DNA from: Candidatus Kapaibacterium sp.
Lineage (GTDB): Bacteria; Bacteroidota; Ignavibacteria; Kapaibacteriales; UBA2268
DNA: 64,000 nucleotides
NCBI GenBank assembly: GCA_026418625.1
Contig: JAOABA010000004.1
Location: 1-64,000 of the forward strand
Direction: 5' to 3'
The notes beneath the pieces are model-generated. The model did not search any database and was not told the DNA's origin. It worked only from the letters and a program-made list of their open reading frames with translations. Position numbers and translations under genes: made by a program. Shown piece after piece: positions 63,176-64,000 of the stretch. How positions within the stretch are numbered: position 1 is the first letter of the stretch; every line of letters begins with the position of its first letter.

Positions 63176-64000
63176 AAATAAACATAGGCAGCCATAGTCA
63201 TTATTGCTATTCCCGACTTAATAGCATTTTCATCAGGGTTGAAACGAGAATTATGCAAAGGAACAATATTTGTGGTTCCTTTGGGTTTTACCCCTAAAAA
63301 CCAAAAAGCAGAAGGTATTAATTGTGCATAATATGCAAAATCCTCAGCCCACATTTTTGGCTCAAACACTTGAACATTTTTAGAGCCTAAATATTCTGAA
63401 GCTATTCTTCTGATATGCTCTACCGCTTTATGGTTATTTTTGAGCGGTGGATAACCAAGAATTGGGTTAAATTTATATTCAATATTAAATATTTCTGAGA
63501 TACTTTTTAAGTTCTTTTCTATCAATGTCAAAGCTTGATTTCTCCAGTTAGTATCAAATGAACGCAGTGTTCCTTTAATTTCAACCTTATCTGGTAAAAT
63601 ATTTGTAGCAGAACCACCATTAATTGCAGTTATAGATAATACACCGGGAAGCAGGGGGTTTCTGTTGCGTGAAATAATACTTTGTAAATTCATAATCAAG
63701 CTTGATGAGGCTAATATTAAGTCGTTACCGAGATGTGGTTGTGCGGCATGAGTCTGTTTGCCGAGTAATGTAATATAAAGCTCATCTGCTGATGCCAAAA
63801 TTGTTCCTTCAGAAATTGAAACAATACCTGCTTCCTTTTCTGGATCAACATGCTGACCAAATACAAAATCTGGTTTTGGATTATCTAAAACTCCATCACT
63901 TATAAGCTTGATAGCTCCACCGGGCAATTTTTCTTCAGCAGGTTGAAAAATCAACTTAACAGTCCCAGTAATACTATCTTCAAACTTTTTCAGAATTGAA
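63166..64000 (-). CDS. M20 family amidohydrolase (cut by window end)
   Basis: The visible part has 278 codons; the frame is open to the window end, so the N-terminal ~115 residues, including the HACGHD-type metal site, are missing. Visible marks: IFQPAEEKLPGGA (metal ligand and base glutamate), GQHVDPEKEAG, SINGGSATNILPD, and VEDFAYY-like AEDFAYYAQ near the end. The family (M20D, hippurate/indole-acetyl-amino-acid hydrolase and peptidase V relatives) hydrolyses N-acyl amino acids. The substrate is unknown. It ends 8 bases after the convergent DUF62 gene. Confidence 0.85.
   Translation of the reverse strand, partial: SILKKFEDSITGTVKLIFQPAEEKLPGGAIKLISDGVLDNPKPDFVFGQHVDPEKEAGIVSISEGTILASADELYITLLGKQTHAAQPHLGNDLILASSSLIMNLQSIISRNRNPLLPGVLSITAINGGSATNILPDKVEIKGTLRSFDTNWRNQALTLIEKNLKSISEIFNIEYKFNPILGYPPLKNNHKAVEHIRRIASEYLGSKNVQVFEPKMWAEDFAYYAQLIPSAFWFLGVKPKGTTNIVPLHNSRFNPDENAIKSGIAIMTMAAYVYLKK

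Overview
This is a strongly AT-rich bacterial chromosome segment, mostly densely packed housekeeping genes with a few accessory stretches. Two predicted proteins end in type IX secretion (T9SS) C-terminal sorting domains, and a divergent GldL/GldM-like pair is present. Together with a fused alpha/beta E1 dehydrogenase, a class II photolyase, an ATP synthase cluster without beta/epsilon genes and an Rsb-DsrMKJO-type operon, this points to the Bacteroidota/Chlorobiota (FCB) group, perhaps a deep lineage such as Ignavibacteria or Kapabacteria. The placement is inference; no rRNA or marker set is in view. Some genes have good Shine-Dalgarno motifs (GGGAGGA, GGAGG), others only an A-rich leader.

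Layout. 1-141: left end of an IS3-family insertion sequence. 464-1936: secreted seven-repeat T9SS cargo. 2167-11196: a 3009-residue multi-module glycosyltransferase, the most unusual gene here. 11274-13505: an outer-membrane-type protein and a PD-(D/E)XK nuclease-like protein. 13854-18651: pyrophosphatase, then a reverse-strand run ridA / iorA / iorB / CoA-binding protein / yjbQ, in which IorB carries both a Tat signal and a T9SS sorting domain. 18652-22197: a secreted alpha/beta hydrolase and pdxA, set between two repeat-rich intergenic blocks. 22198-27433: FlgD-Ig-like protein, then a tight RsbRD-DsrM-DsrK-DsrJ-DsrO operon ending at a strong terminator and lacking dsrP. 27597-33088: phosphatase, fused E1 dehydrogenase, acyltransferase, photolyase.

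33085-44301 is one long reverse-strand run. In transcription order it reads: small membrane protein, LptF/G permease, GldL-like, GldM-like, degenerate hemerythrin, atpZ, atpI-like, atpB, atpE, atpF, atpH, atpA, hldD, atpG. The beta and epsilon subunits are not in the cluster and hldD is embedded in it. 44433-54549, mainly forward: mutL, secreted TPR-CHAT protein, SpoU methyltransferase, plsY, gpsA, pdxJ, asnB. 54534-64000: ispG, rhomboid protease, MgtC/DUF4010 protein, rimO, dedA, glyA, SAM hydroxide adenosyltransferase, and an M20 amidohydrolase cut by the window end.

Functional themes: surface biogenesis (giant glycosyltransferase, LptF/G, hldD, T9SS motor and cargo), energy conversion (ATP synthase, DsrMKJO quinone/haem/Fe-S complex, molybdenum hydroxylase), lipid synthesis (plsY, gpsA, acyltransferase), and PLP/isoprenoid precursor supply (pdxA, pdxJ, ispG). 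No tRNA, rRNA, CRISPR array or prophage was recognised. Where the first in-frame start codon looked wrong, I re-chose it from RBS, signal-peptide or neighbour-overlap evidence.
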